A stretch of DNA of 64,000 nt from Candidatus Puniceispirillum marinum IMCC1322 (GTDB taxonomy: Bacteria > Pseudomonadota > Alphaproteobacteria > Puniceispirillales > Puniceispirillaceae): the NCBI RefSeq assembly GCF_000024465.1, contig NC_014010.1, positions 2,579,001-2,643,000 on the forward strand, given 5' to 3'. The notes beneath the pieces are model-generated. The model saw nothing but the letters and a program-made list of their open reading frames with translations. It did not search any database and was not told where the DNA came from. Of the stretch, positions 6,985 through 15,837 are shown piece after piece (positions within the stretch are counted from its first letter, which is position 1; every line of letters begins with the position of its first letter). The position numbers and the translations under genes were made by a program.

Positions 6985-7629
6985 ATGAAAGCTTTACTTT
7001 TTGGATCGATTGGCGTCATCGCAGAAACCTCTGAGTTACAGCGTCAGGCCTATAATATGGCCTTTGCCGAGCATGGTCTTGATTGGTATTGGAATGTTGC
7101 AAATTATTGTCGGCTTCTAAATGAGCCGGGAGGCGTAAAACGTTTGACCTCTTATGCTAGCGGCAAAGTTTCGCCAGATTTAATCCATAGCATTCACCAA
7201 GCGAAAGAAAGCTTTTTTGAAACCTTGCTCAAGCAAGGTATCGCGCCGCGTGAAGGTGTCGTTGAATGTCTTGAACATTGTGCCAGACAGAATATTAAAG
7301 TTGGCTTTATCACAACGACGTCGCAACGGAATATCGATAATCTGGCAAAGGCATTGTCGCGTCACATTGACTTTGGCTGTTTTGATCTCATCACAACCAA
7401 GCAGGATGTGGTTGAAGAAAAGCCAAATGGTGCTGTTTACCAGCTGGCGGTTACAAAATTAGGCGTTGCGCCCGAAGACACCATAGCCATCGAGGATACC
7501 GAGCCTAATCAGGAAGCCGCGCTGCAAGAACAAATCCTTTGTTACCTATATGCAGGTGAATATGCAACTACGCGCCATAACATCAACGCCGTGAAAAACT
7601 TGGATATTATCAGCAGTCAAATATCCTAA
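6985..7629 (+). CDS. HAD-like protein (CbbY/Gph type) lacking the nucleophile motif
   Basis: 214 residues with the overall layout of a subfamily I HAD phosphatase: N-terminal motif, helical cap, GFITTTSQRN (motif II Thr), EEKPNGAVYQLAV (motif III Lys) and IAIEDTEPNQEAA (motif IV acids). Motif I, normally DxDGT/V, reads LLFGSIGVIAET, so both catalytic Asp residues are missing (Gly7, Ile9). The fold is kept but ordinary phosphatase activity is unlikely. Start at 6985 with TTGGAG; ATG 6961 is upstream in frame. Function unknown; perhaps a binding or regulatory relative. Confidence 0.8.
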   Translation: MKALLFGSIGVIAETSELQRQAYNMAFAEHGLDWYWNVANYCRLLNEPGGVKRLTSYASGKVSPDLIHSIHQAKESFFETLLKQGIAPREGVVECLEHCARQNIKVGFITTTSQRNIDNLAKALSRHIDFGCFDLITTKQDVVEEKPNGAVYQLAVTKLGVAPEDTIAIEDTEPNQEAALQEQILCYLYAGEYATTRHNINAVKNLDIISSQIS

Positions 7630-7941
7630 AGAACAGGCGTGAGCGCCCCTCTGATACATTGTGGATGGCGTCACTAGGCTAAGCACCCTAGTCATTACAA
7701 CAGGCTCAAAACCCATGGCGTCGTGTCGCGGGAACCAGATTGTTTGCTGTCAAACGTCTGCAAATCAGCTCATCCAAACGCCCGGTGTCATGATCAGAAT
7801 GAAAATGATAGGTGCGTTATTTACTATATGCAGGTTATGTAATTATGTGGTTTAGTCGAAGTCCGTTATAGGGCAACTGGCGGATAGTGTGCTGACAGAC
7901 ACATGCTAGGCCATGTCTGGTTTTGATGAAATGGAAACACA
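7630..7941. other. Intergenic region, no gene seen
   Basis: About 310 bases between two plus-strand genes. A short hairpin ACTAGG / CCTAGT (about 7672-7691) is visible. A 64-codon open frame at 7661-7855 has no ribosome site and unconvincing composition. I see no RNA gene. Confidence 0.5.
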
Positions 7942-8874
7942 ATGTTAACCTGGTTACGCACCATGCCGGCATCAAAACGTGGTGCTGTGCTTCTTGTTTC
8001 GGGGATCTCTATTTTCGGATTCTCCGACAATTTGACATTGCTGGTTTCGGATCAGGTTGGTGTTGGCCAGTTTCATTTTAGCCGGTCATTATTCGCGGTT
8101 TTAATGGTGACATTGCTTGGCAGAATTTTTGGGCTTTCCATCATGCCACGTCATTGGAAGCCTATGCTGGCCAGAACCGGTTTCATGGTGACATCGATTC
8201 TGCTTTATTTCAGCGTCATGCCGATGATGCCGATTGCCGAAGCGGGGGCAGGTCTCTTTACATCACCCATTTTTGTTCTGCTATTTTCAATGATTCTGTT
8301 TAAAGAGCGCATTGGGTGGCGTCGGATAGTGGCCGTTCTGATTGGTACAATTGGGGTCCTTTTGGTTTTGCAGCCAGGCAGGGATGGCTTTGCCATTTAT
8401 CATATGCTGCCGATCATCGCGGGGGCGTCCTATGCGATGGGGTCAATCATCACCTACCGGTATCTTCAAGACGAAAGTTCACTTGCCATTTTGATGAGTT
8501 TTATCGTCAGCATCGGATTATGTGGTGCCCTTGGTACATCTGCCTTAACACTTTTTCCGGTATCGCCCGATTTGCTGGATCAAGCGCCTTTCCTGTTTCG
8601 AGGCTGGCACGCTGTCGATGGTGTGTTTTGGTTATGGATGGTTATCATTGCGGCGGGTGCCTGCGCGGCTTTATCCTTGATGACGCGCGCCTATCAACTG
8701 ACCAAAACGAGCTATGCCGCGATCTATGAATATGCCTATCTGATTTCAGTTGGTTTGTTTGGCTGGCTGTTTTGGGGGGTCATGCCCAACATCATAAGTA
8801 TTATTGGCATTGCCCTTATCATAAGCGCTGGTGTCATTATTGTGCTTGCACAACAAAATATGGATGACGCATAG
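7942..8874 (+). CDS. EamA/DMT-family membrane transporter
   Basis: 310 residues, about ten hydrophobic helices in two five-helix halves. The SPIFVLLFSMILFKERIGWRR segment at the end of the first half is the classic EamA signature, and the second half repeats it (YEYAYLISVGLFGWLFWG). These inner-membrane proteins export or exchange small metabolites. ATG at 7942 has a TGGAAA site. No substrate clue in the neighbours. Confidence 0.88.
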   Translation: MLTWLRTMPASKRGAVLLVSGISIFGFSDNLTLLVSDQVGVGQFHFSRSLFAVLMVTLLGRIFGLSIMPRHWKPMLARTGFMVTSILLYFSVMPMMPIAEAGAGLFTSPIFVLLFSMILFKERIGWRRIVAVLIGTIGVLLVLQPGRDGFAIYHMLPIIAGASYAMGSIITYRYLQDESSLAILMSFIVSIGLCGALGTSALTLFPVSPDLLDQAPFLFRGWHAVDGVFWLWMVIIAAGACAALSLMTRAYQLTKTSYAAIYEYAYLISVGLFGWLFWGVMPNIISIIGIALIISAGVIIVLAQQNMDDA

Positions 8875-9168
8875 ACAATCACGAATAGCTATCAATTCAG
8901 CTTTTCATAAACCTCAGTGATTGAGAATAATATATTGCCTGTAGTTCCATCATCATGGTTTGCGCGATATACATATCTACAAAACTGTTGAACCTAAACC
9001 ATTCTGGAGGGTGCAAGCAGCCGACAATCGACCTGCTCAATAAGCCCAGTCATTAAAACCCTTTTGGTGTGAGGTGACAGGGTCAGGCGCGATTATGGCG
9101 GGCTAGGCCACTGGCCAAACATATGGCTAGGTCAATTCGAGGGTTAACACATGATGTGAAGGGGAGAA
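8875..9168. other. Intergenic region, nothing assigned
   Basis: About 290 bases between the EamA gene and the end of tRNA-Thr. I see no convincing ORF, terminator or structured RNA. A weak AATCAC / GTGATT inverted pair occurs near 8877 and 8922. Confidence 0.4.
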
Positions 9169-9244
9169 TGGTGCTGGCGGAGAGACTCGAACTCCCAACC
9201 GCCCGATTACAAATCGGGTGCTCTACCAATTGAGCCACGCCAGC
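9169..9244 (-). tRNA. tRNA-Thr (anticodon UGU)
   Basis: Reading the minus strand from 9244: acceptor GCTGGCG pairs with CGCCAGC, D arm GCTCAATTGGTAGAGC, anticodon stem CCCGA/TCGGG with loop TTTGTAA (UGU, Thr), T arm GGGAG-TTCGAGT-CTCTC, discriminator A and encoded CCA (9171-9169). All stems pair. Reads ACA and related Thr codons. Confidence 0.95.
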
Positions 9245-9315
9245 ACGTAACGGTCTTTTACCAGAGTTTTTGCTGGGGTCAACTATTTGCGATACCAAAG
9301 TTAAAACAATTTATC

Positions 9316-10176
9316 CTAATGTGCTGTTTTAGCCATTATGAGCCGTATAAATCGTGCCAGCTCCTGCACCAGCATATCTTGGCCACCTTCGGCGATATAC
9401 ATATGGATTCCATAGTTGGGCAAAGGCGGCAGTCCGGCGTCGGCGGGGATGATTTCCCAGTTCGGATTATGCGTACCTTCCAGCACGGCCGTAATCGCCA
9501 GATCGGCGCTGACAAAGGCCATAATATTCTGATAATCATTACTGTTGATAGGAATGTCCCAGGTGATATCATGCTGATCAAGCGTGGCTATGGCTTCGCT
9601 CCGAAAAATACAGCTTGGCTGATAGGCCAGTTGAACAGGCCGCTTTTTCCATACCTCGCCACCTACGGCGCCATACCAGCGCAAGGGCGTGCGCTGTAAC
9701 AGTTCAGTATTAGCATCAGTCTTTGTTTCGGTGGTTAGGATAATATCCGCTTGGCCGTGCGCCAGATTTTCCTTCAGAGCAAGCGACGGTTCACAGGTCA
9801 GCTTGACATTTACCCGTGGAAAATCGGTTGCAAAATGATGCAATACTTCGGGGATATGCGGATATATAATGTCTGGTGGTACGCCCAAATTAATATCACC
9901 CTCATAGGCATCATGCGTAAGTCGCCCCCAGGCCTCGTCATTCAATGCTAGCATCCGGCGGCCATAGCCAAGTAACTGTTCGCCTTGCGCTGTCAAACTG
10001 ATGCCCCGCCCAGATCGTTCAATCAGGTCAGTATCCAGCAGATTTTCCAGCCTTTTGAGCTGCATCGATACGGCTGACTGCGTGACATGCAGTTTGCCTG
10101 CCGCGCGTGTGACGCCGCCTGTATCGGCCACGGTCACAAAAGAGCGAAGCGCTGTCATATCCAGATTCCGGTACAT
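9316..10176 (-). CDS. LysR-family transcriptional regulator
   Basis: 286 residues. The N-terminal winged helix-turn-helix is textbook: LRSFVTVADTGGVTRAAGKL then VTQSAVSMQLKRLENLL (residues about 6-45), followed by a periplasmic-binding-like effector domain (INLGVPPDIIYPHIPEVL onward). The ATG at 10176 has AAGGAGATG just upstream; an in-frame ATG at 10209 lacks a site. Divergent from the DUF1127 gene at 10300, with about 120 bases between, the usual arrangement for autoregulation and a possible target. Effector unknown. Confidence 0.92.
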   Translation of the reverse strand: MYRNLDMTALRSFVTVADTGGVTRAAGKLHVTQSAVSMQLKRLENLLDTDLIERSGRGISLTAQGEQLLGYGRRMLALNDEAWGRLTHDAYEGDINLGVPPDIIYPHIPEVLHHFATDFPRVNVKLTCEPSLALKENLAHGQADIILTTETKTDANTELLQRTPLRWYGAVGGEVWKKRPVQLAYQPSCIFRSEAIATLDQHDITWDIPINSNDYQNIMAFVSADLAITAVLEGTHNPNWEIIPADAGLPPLPNYGIHMYIAEGGQDMLVQELARFIRLIMAKTAH

Positions 10177-10299
10177 ATCACATCTCCTTATGTCTGTGCT
10201 CACAATCATTCATTTCACAAATTAGGCGGCATTAACCAAAATCATCAAAGAAAATGATGAAAATGTCTCATCACATAACGAAATGGAAAGGATCAAGAA

Positions 10300-10668
10300 A
10301 TGTTATATATTTACAATATGTTAAAAAAGCAGATCATTGCCGCCTTTCGGGGATTGTTGCAAAGCGTCAGGTCTTTATGGGCACGCTATCGTCATGCGAA
10401 GGCACTTTACCAATCACGTTCTCATTTGGTGGCGCTTGATGATCGCGAGCTTGATGATATTGGTATTTCACGCGCCGATAGAGACGCCGAATGCGCCCGC
10501 CCCATTGGTCAGGACAAAGCGCCATGGATAGAGTCTTCACACTTATCTGACTCGCCCTTTCGTCGTTCGGCGATTGACAGGCCCGCACCAGCGCATATTC
10601 GTGGGCGACCGGCCTCGCACATTCGTTCTTTTTACAACGAGCGCGGGCGATGCCCGACGGCGCGCTAG
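10300..10668 (+). CDS. DUF1127-domain small protein
   Basis: 122 residues. The DUF1127 motif is clear around residues 39-60: YQSRSHLVALDDRELDDIGI followed by SRADRD. The domain is a short Arg-rich helix pair; in alphaproteobacteria DUF1127 proteins have been tied to RNA metabolism, phosphate and growth control. Here the domain is followed by an unusual 60-residue Arg/Pro-rich tail, longer than the common 45-70-residue proteins. Start ATG 10300 has an AAAGGA site at 10286-10291. It lies divergent to the LysR gene and ends 13 bases before the end of rlmB. Confidence 0.75.
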   Translation: MLYIYNMLKKQIIAAFRGLLQSVRSLWARYRHAKALYQSRSHLVALDDRELDDIGISRADRDAECARPIGQDKAPWIESSHLSDSPFRRSAIDRPAPAHIRGRPASHIRSFYNERGRCPTAR

Positions 10669-10681
10669 ACCAGCTTTGGTA

Positions 10682-11620
10682 TCAGCCTTTAGCCGCATAT
10701 AGGGCGATCGCCGCGGCGATTGACACGTTCAAGCTGTCTGCATCGGGTGCGATATCGATGCGGACAAGATGATCGCAATGTTCGCGGCTTAGCCGACGCA
10801 AGCCTGGGCCTTCGGCGCCCAGCATGATGGCCAGACGCGGGAAATCGGCCAGCGCCCCAACATCCATCGTGCCATCACCAGCCAATCCGGCAACGGTGAT
10901 ATCATGATCCTGCAGGCTTTCGACCGCCCGCGCCAGATTGACCACCCGAATGATCGGAATATGTTCAAGCGCGCCTGTTGCTGTCCGGGCAAGCGCGCCA
11001 TTTTCTTCGGGGGCATGACGTTGTGTGGTGATGATCGCGTCACACCCAAAGGCACGCGCCGAACGCAAAATAGCCCCTACATTACGGGGGTCGGAAATCT
11101 GATCGAGCATGATGATACGCACAGGCTTATCGGCAATGTCTGCGATGAAATCGTCCAGATGCGGGGCGTCCAACGGCCAGACTGCCGCCGCCATACCCTG
11201 ATGCACCACCTTTTCGCTATCATGCCCGCCAATACCATCAAGCCGCCGCCGTTCAATCGGGCGGGCGTCGGGAAGTTCGGCCTGCCTGTCCATGGCTAGG
11301 GTTTGCCACATTTCATCAAAGCTGTCGCGGCTGTCATCGGTAACATATAGCGCGGCGATCCGGCGGTCCGGATTGACCAGTGCCGCGGCAACGGCATGCC
11401 GCCCCCACAGAAAATAGCCACCTTGAGGAGGTTTTGGTGCAGCTTTGATCTGTGAATCGTCATTTTGCCTTGCTGGTGCCCCCCGACGCGGTGCCCCCCG
11501 GCGCGGTGCATTTGACGCGCTTCGGCCTGATGCGTCTGCTGCACGTTTTACAGGGTCAAAAAGTGGGTTTTTGCCCTGGCTTTTGACCTTGGGTCGCTTT
11601 TTACTGCTTTTTGCGCTCAT
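10682..11620 (-). CDS. rlmB: 23S rRNA (guanosine-2'-O-) methyltransferase, SpoU/TrmH family
   Basis: 312 residues. Layout: a basic disordered N-terminus rich in Arg/Gly/Ala (about 65 residues, with an RRGAPRRGAP repeat), a substrate-binding domain (GGYFLWGRHAVAAALVNP), then the SPOUT knot domain with motif 1 (DPRNVGAILRSARAFG), motif 2 (IMLGAEGPGLRRL) and motif 3 (DSLNVSIAAAIALY). RlmB methylates the ribose of G2251 in the peptidyl-transferase P loop; a related TrmH-like target is possible. ATG 11620 is preferred to an in-frame upstream ATG at 11677 because the protein starts MSAKSSKKR, basic as usual. Divergent from tRNA-Tyr. Confidence 0.85.
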   Translation of the reverse strand: MSAKSSKKRPKVKSQGKNPLFDPVKRAADASGRSASNAPRRGAPRRGAPARQNDDSQIKAAPKPPQGGYFLWGRHAVAAALVNPDRRIAALYVTDDSRDSFDEMWQTLAMDRQAELPDARPIERRRLDGIGGHDSEKVVHQGMAAAVWPLDAPHLDDFIADIADKPVRIIMLDQISDPRNVGAILRSARAFGCDAIITTQRHAPEENGALARTATGALEHIPIIRVVNLARAVESLQDHDITVAGLAGDGTMDVGALADFPRLAIMLGAEGPGLRRLSREHCDHLVRIDIAPDADSLNVSIAAAIALYAAKG

Positions 11621-11635
11621 TATATGACTTCTTTG

Positions 11636-11664
11636 TTGACAAATTGGCTCGTACTTTTTACTTC
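11636..11664 (+). promoter_or_regulatory. Likely promoter for tRNA-Tyr and tuf copy 1
   Basis: Consensus TTGACA at 11636-11641, 17-base spacer, TACTTC at 11659-11664. The -35 is perfect and the -10 weak. It sits about 50 bases before tRNA-Tyr. Confidence 0.45.
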
Positions 11665-11717
11665 GCAATACCTTCACTTTTTCGCAAGTCTAAAGGTGCA
11701 GGTTTTTAAGGCAATCC

Positions 11718-11802
11718 GGTGGGGTGGCCGAGTGGTTAAAGGCAGCAGACTGTAAATCTGCCCGCGTAGCGTACGTAGGTTCGAATCCTACCCCCACCAC
11801 CA
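11718..11802 (+). tRNA. tRNA-Tyr (anticodon GUA)
   Basis: Acceptor GGTGGGG / CCCCACC, D arm, anticodon loop CTGTAAA (GUA, Tyr), long variable arm (CCCGCGTAGCGTACGTAGG region) as in class II bacterial Tyr tRNA, T arm GTAGG-TTCGAAT-CCTAC, discriminator A and encoded CCA. Followed 122 bases later by tuf, and probably co-transcribed. Confidence 0.95.
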
Positions 11803-11923
11803 TTGTTATGGCATCAATTTGCCAGTATATACAGTTTTTCCCGTCAGCTAGCTGATAAATAATCCATCGGACCTTTGAATGCCTGCGGCACGGTCCACCA
11901 CATGTAGAGAAAAGGGCGAGCCC

Positions 11924-13114
11924 ATGTCTAAGGAAAAGTTTGATCGTTCCAAGCCACATTGTAACATCGGAACGATTGGTCACGTTGACCATGGTAAGAC
12001 GACATTGACAGCAGCGATCACCAAGGTGATGGCGGAAGCTGGCGGCGCAGAGTTTCAGGATTACGACCAGATTGACAAGGCGCCTGAAGAGCGTGCGCGT
12101 GGTATCACCATTTCGACAGCGCATGTTGAATATGAGACAGAGCAGCGTCATTACGCGCATGTTGATTGCCCGGGTCACGCCGATTATGTGAAGAACATGA
12201 TCACTGGTGCGGCGCAGATGGATGGTGCGATTTTGGTTGTATCAGCGGCTGATGGCCCGATGCCACAGACCCGCGAGCACATTTTGCTGGCGCGTCAGGT
12301 TGGTGTGCCGGCTTTGTGCGTATTCATGAACAAGGTTGATCAGGTTGACGATGAAGAGTTGCTTGAGCTTGTTGAGATGGAAATCCGCGAATTGCTGTCA
12401 TCATACGAATTTCCAGGCGACGATATTCCGATTGTCAAAGGTTCGGCATTGACCGCACTTGAGGGTGGTGATGATACGATTGGTTCTGGTGCGATCAAGG
12501 AATTGATGGCGGCGGTTGATGCGTATATTCCCCAGCCAGAGCGTCCGAAGGATCAGCCATTCCTGATGCCGATTGAGGATGTGTTCTCGATTTCGGGTCG
12601 TGGTACGGTTGTGACCGGACGTATTGAGCGCGGCATTGTGAATGTTGGCGAAGAGATCGAGATTGTTGGTCTGAAAGACACACAAAAGACGACCTGTACG
12701 GGTGTTGAGATGTTCCGCAAGCTGCTTGATCAGGGTGAAGCTGGCGATAATGTTGGTGTGTTGCTTCGTGGTACCAAGCGTGAGGAAGTTGAGCGTGGTC
12801 AGGTTCTTTGTGCGCCTGGTTCAATCTCACCACATACCGAGTTCAAGGCCGAGGCTTATATCCTGACCAAGGATGAGGGTGGTCGTCATACGCCGTTCTT
12901 CTCTAACTATCGTCCACAGTTCTATTTCCGGACGACGGATGTGACTGGTTCGGTTGAACTGCCATCAGGCACCGAAATGGTGATGCCAGGTGATAATATT
13001 GCGATGACCGTGACCTTGATCGCGCCGATTGCGATGGATGAAGGCTTGCGCTTTGCGATCCGCGAAGGTGGCCGCACCGTGGGTGCTGGTGTCGTCGCAA
13101 CAGTGGTAAAATAA
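11924..13114 (+). CDS. tuf: Elongation factor Tu, copy 1
   Basis: 396 residues, full length. EF-Tu brings aminoacyl-tRNA to the ribosome and hydrolyses GTP. G motifs: [11 protein letters not shown] (P loop), the RGITIS effector Thr, DCPGHADY, and MNKVDQVDD; domains 2 and 3 follow without gaps. The 1191-base gene is nearly identical to 31377-32567. I found three base differences, near 12428, 12690 and 12960, all silent. Identity begins exactly at the ATG and ends at the stop codon, which points to gene conversion. Upstream site AAGGGCGAG. Placed between tRNA-Tyr and tRNA-Trp. Confidence 0.97.
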   Translation: MSKEKFDRSKPHCNIGTIGHVDHGKTTLTAAITKVMAEAGGAEFQDYDQIDKAPEERARGITISTAHVEYETEQRHYAHVDCPGHADYVKNMITGAAQMDGAILVVSAADGPMPQTREHILLARQVGVPALCVFMNKVDQVDDEELLELVEMEIRELLSSYEFPGDDIPIVKGSALTALEGGDDTIGSGAIKELMAAVDAYIPQPERPKDQPFLMPIEDVFSISGRGTVVTGRIERGIVNVGEEIEIVGLKDTQKTTCTGVEMFRKLLDQGEAGDNVGVLLRGTKREEVERGQVLCAPGSISPHTEFKAEAYILTKDEGGRHTPFFSNYRPQFYFRTTDVTGSVELPSGTEMVMPGDNIAMTVTLIAPIAMDEGLRFAIREGGRTVGAGVVATVVK

Positions 13115-13163
13115 ATCGAATATCCAGCCTGATTGATGTTACAATCATGCTGATGACAAGTTT

Positions 13164-13239
13164 AGGAGTGTAGCTCAATTGGTAGAGCACCGGTCTCCAA
13201 AACCGGGGGCTGTGGGTTCGAGTCCCTCCGCTCCTGCCA
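13164..13239 (+). tRNA. tRNA-Trp (anticodon CCA)
   Basis: Acceptor AGGAGTG / CGCTCCT (one G-U), D arm GCTCAATTGGTAGAGC, anticodon stem CCGGT/ACCGG with loop CTCCAAA (CCA, Trp), T loop TTCGAGT, discriminator G, encoded CCA. The T stem GTGGG/CCCTC has a T-T mismatch at its second pair. Typical of the tuf-tRNA-Trp-secE order, but here secE is 3 kb further on. Confidence 0.95.
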
Positions 13240-13263
13240 TCTTCACCGATGGTCTTATGAAAA

Positions 13264-13292
13264 CCCCCGGCTTTTATAGCTGGGGGTTTTTT
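13264..13292 (+). terminator. Intrinsic terminator after tRNA-Trp
   Basis: Stem CCCCCGGC / GCTGGGGG (one G-T), loop TTTTATA, followed by six Ts. Ends the tRNA-Tyr-tuf-tRNA-Trp transcript. Confidence 0.9.
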
Positions 13293-13376
13293 CATGGGTT
13301 CTGTTTGTTCAGCTGCAAATGTATTTTGGGTAAAGCTTAATGGTTATAGACTTCTTTGGTGAGCTTGACGAAATCA

Positions 13377-14234
13377 ATGGCAAGACCAATGGCAACCACG
13401 CAACAGCAAAAATATCAAAGCTTTAAAGCCCTTCATGAAAATGAAAATGCCTTTGTCATGCCTAATCCCTGGGATGCGGGTTCGGCCATCATTCTTGAAC
13501 AAACCGGATTCAATGCACTGGCAACGACAAGTGCGGGTTATGCCTTTGGTGCCGGTCAGCGTGATTCATCTGGTGTTGTCACGCGCGCTGATATTCTGGC
13601 CAATGCAGGTGCGGTTGTTCAGGCTACATCCCTACCTGTTTCGGCTGATTTGGAAGATGGATTTGGCCTTGCCCCGGATATCTGTCATGAAACCATTTCT
13701 TTGGCGATACAGGTGGGGCTTGTTGGCGGTTCGATCGAAGATGCCAGCAGTGATGCAGACACGCCGATTTTGCCGCTGGATATAGCGGTCGAACGAATCA
13801 AGGCCGCAGCATCGGCAGCACATGGACAGCCCTTTATGCTCACGGCGCGCGCTGAAAATTATTTGTGGGACAAGCCTGATTTAGCTGACACAATCCGGCG
13901 GTTACAGGCGTTTGATCAAGCTGGTGCAGATGTGCTTTATGCGCCGGGTCTAGATAATCTCGACGATATTCGCACGCTTTGTGCCGCGGTCGATAAGCCA
14001 GTCAATGTCGTGATGGGGTTGCAGAACGCCCTGTTTAGCGTTGCGCAATTGGCTGAAGTCGGCGTCAAACGGATCAGCGTGGGTGGCTCATTTGCCCGGG
14101 CTGCCTATGGCGCATTGATTCGGGCGGCAACCGAGGTCATTGAGCACGGCACCTTCACCTATGCGCGTGATGCGATACCGGATCATGACATTAACCAGAT
14201 GATGTCCGCTGAAAAACGCGCCAGCCGAACCTAA
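13377..14234 (+). CDS. Isocitrate lyase/PEP mutase superfamily protein (PrpB-like)
   Basis: 285 residues from ATG 13377. Motifs follow the phosphoenolpyruvate mutase / 2-methylisocitrate lyase fold: FVMPNPWDAGSAIIL, the metal-binding SADLEDGFG, GGSIEDASSD, MLTARAENYLWD and a DQAGADVLYAPG barrel strand. The KKCGH loop of true isocitrate lyase is absent, so it belongs to the broad carboxyvinyl-phosphonate/oxaloacetate-decarboxylase-like group; the substrate cannot be read from sequence. The start is uncertain: ATG 13389 and TTG 13356 are alternatives and none has a strong ribosome site. Probable operon with the GST gene 28 bases downstream. Confidence 0.82.
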   Translation: MARPMATTQQQKYQSFKALHENENAFVMPNPWDAGSAIILEQTGFNALATTSAGYAFGAGQRDSSGVVTRADILANAGAVVQATSLPVSADLEDGFGLAPDICHETISLAIQVGLVGGSIEDASSDADTPILPLDIAVERIKAAASAAHGQPFMLTARAENYLWDKPDLADTIRRLQAFDQAGADVLYAPGLDNLDDIRTLCAAVDKPVNVVMGLQNALFSVAQLAEVGVKRISVGGSFARAAYGALIRAATEVIEHGTFTYARDAIPDHDINQMMSAEKRASRT

Positions 14235-14262
14235 TCTTCAATAGGGTATATGGAGGACAAAA

Positions 14263-14913
14263 ATGCCTAAGATTAAAATATGGGGGCGGTCATCATCATC
14301 GAATGTACAGGCGGCTTTGTGGTGTCTTGCCGAATTAGAACTGGATTTTGACCGCATTGATGCGGGTTTGATGTATGGGGTGGTTGATACATTAGACTAT
14401 GCGCGCATGAACCCGAACAAAACCATTCCGACATTGGTTGATGGCGATCAGCAACCGTTGTTTGAAACTGGCGCGATACTGCGTTATCTGGGTGGGCGTT
14501 ATGGTGATGACCGTTTCTGGCCAGAGGATATTAGTGCACGGGCACAGATTGATAAATGGGCTGAATGGGCAAAGATCAATACTGTTGATAAATTTACGTG
14601 GCCAATTTTCTGGAAAGTTGTGCGGACGGCACCATCGAAACGTGATCCCGTGCTAATTGCTGAAAATCTTGAAATTTTAAACCGCTATTTGGCGATTGCC
14701 GATGAACGGTTGGCGCATCATGCCTTTCTGGCAGGCGCGGATTTCACCCTTGCCGATATCCAGTTCGGTCATGTCCTATATCGCTATTTTGATATTGAAC
14801 TGGATCGCCACGATTTCGCACATATCCGCCGCTATTACGATGATATGGTAAAGCGTCCAGCCTTTGAACGTTGTGTCATGGTATCGTATGACGAATTGGC
14901 GGTTTCCGACTGA
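14263..14913 (+). CDS. Glutathione S-transferase
   Basis: 216 residues. N-terminal thioredoxin domain: IKIWGRSSSSNVQAALWCL with an SSS active-site region, MNPNKTIPTLVDGDQQPLFE (cis-Pro), then ETGAILRYLG (glutathione contact). C-terminal helices include TLADIQFGHVLYRYFDI. Strong ribosome site GGAGGACAAAA before the ATG. It follows the PEP-mutase-like gene closely and may act in the same detoxification or catabolic step; inference only. Confidence 0.88.
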   Translation: MPKIKIWGRSSSSNVQAALWCLAELELDFDRIDAGLMYGVVDTLDYARMNPNKTIPTLVDGDQQPLFETGAILRYLGGRYGDDRFWPEDISARAQIDKWAEWAKINTVDKFTWPIFWKVVRTAPSKRDPVLIAENLEILNRYLAIADERLAHHAFLAGADFTLADIQFGHVLYRYFDIELDRHDFAHIRRYYDDMVKRPAFERCVMVSYDELAVSD

Positions 14914-14949
14914 TATTGCCAATGGGCGCAGGTTTTTGGAGTTGTCGTC

Positions 14950-15837
14950 TCATGTTTTTTTTGAGGTGACAATGCGTTCGCGCCGGAACATATAGATGCC
15001 GGTGGTAACGATGATTGCCATGCCGATAAGCGTCAGATTATCCGGCCATTCGTCAAATACCATATAACCCAGAATGATTGCCCAGATCAGCGCTGAGTAG
15101 CGGAATGGTGAGACAAAGCTGATATCGCCAACCCGCATGGTCATGACGCTGAACAGATAGGCCACAACAATCACGCATGCTGTCGCCACCAGAACCACCC
15201 AACTTGTTAATGATGGGGGCACCCAGCCTGATGCCGGCATCATGACCGCGCCAAGACCAGTAATTGCGATTGCGGTAATCAGTGTGACAAACAAAGATGG
15301 CATCTCGCGCGACAGACGGCGGGTGACAATATCGCGCACAGTTACACAGACTACCGCCGCCAGTCCCCATAATGAATACAGGCTGAAACCCTCTGTCCCG
15401 GGGCGTATGATAATCAGAACCCCGATGAAGCCGATAATGATCGCGCTCCAGCGTCGCCAGCCTACAGGCTCGCCTAGGAACAGCGCCGCCACCATTGTCA
15501 CGCTCATAGGCAGGGTCTGTAAGATCGCAATGGTATTAGCCAGTGGCATATTCGCCAGTGCTGTTAGAAAGCAGATTGTTGCTGCTACTTCGGCGCCAGC
15601 GCGGATCAGAACGATACTCATGTCATGGCGAGTTGCGCGGACGAAAAGTTGCGCGCGTCGATGCGCCATATAGGTGATTACGGGTAAACACAGCAATCCA
15701 CGTAACAACACGGCCTGAAATAACGGAATGTCACCGAACAGGAATTTCATCATCGTGTCATTGGCCGTAAAGCAGAGTACGCTAAACGCCATCAGTGCTG
15801 CACCGCGGGTATTGTCTGAGACAGGCATATGTTTCAT
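14950..15837 (-). CDS. EamA/DMT-family membrane transporter
   Basis: 295 residues with about ten membrane helices. The first half ends AALFLGEPVGWRRWSAIIIG, the EamA signature; the second half ends with a similar FDEWPDNLTLIGMAIIV motif and a positively charged C-terminus. Converges with the GST gene (37 bases apart), so it is a separate unit. Start at 15837; ATG 15828 is also possible. Substrate unknown. Confidence 0.87.
   Translation of the reverse strand: MKHMPVSDNTRGAALMAFSVLCFTANDTMMKFLFGDIPLFQAVLLRGLLCLPVITYMAHRRAQLFVRATRHDMSIVLIRAGAEVAATICFLTALANMPLANTIAILQTLPMSVTMVAALFLGEPVGWRRWSAIIIGFIGVLIIIRPGTEGFSLYSLWGLAAVVCVTVRDIVTRRLSREMPSLFVTLITAIAITGLGAVMMPASGWVPPSLTSWVVLVATACVIVVAYLFSVMTMRVGDISFVSPFRYSALIWAIILGYMVFDEWPDNLTLIGMAIIVTTGIYMFRRERIVTSKKT

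Noticed and set aside
7661-7855. Plus-strand ORF of 64 codons between the HAD and EamA genes
   Set aside because: No ribosome site and Cys/Thr-rich composition unlike real proteins here.
11690-12178. Long minus-strand ORFs over tuf (also 31275-31631)
   Set aside because: The same antisense ORF appears at both tuf copies because the DNA is the same; it is a shadow of the coding strand.
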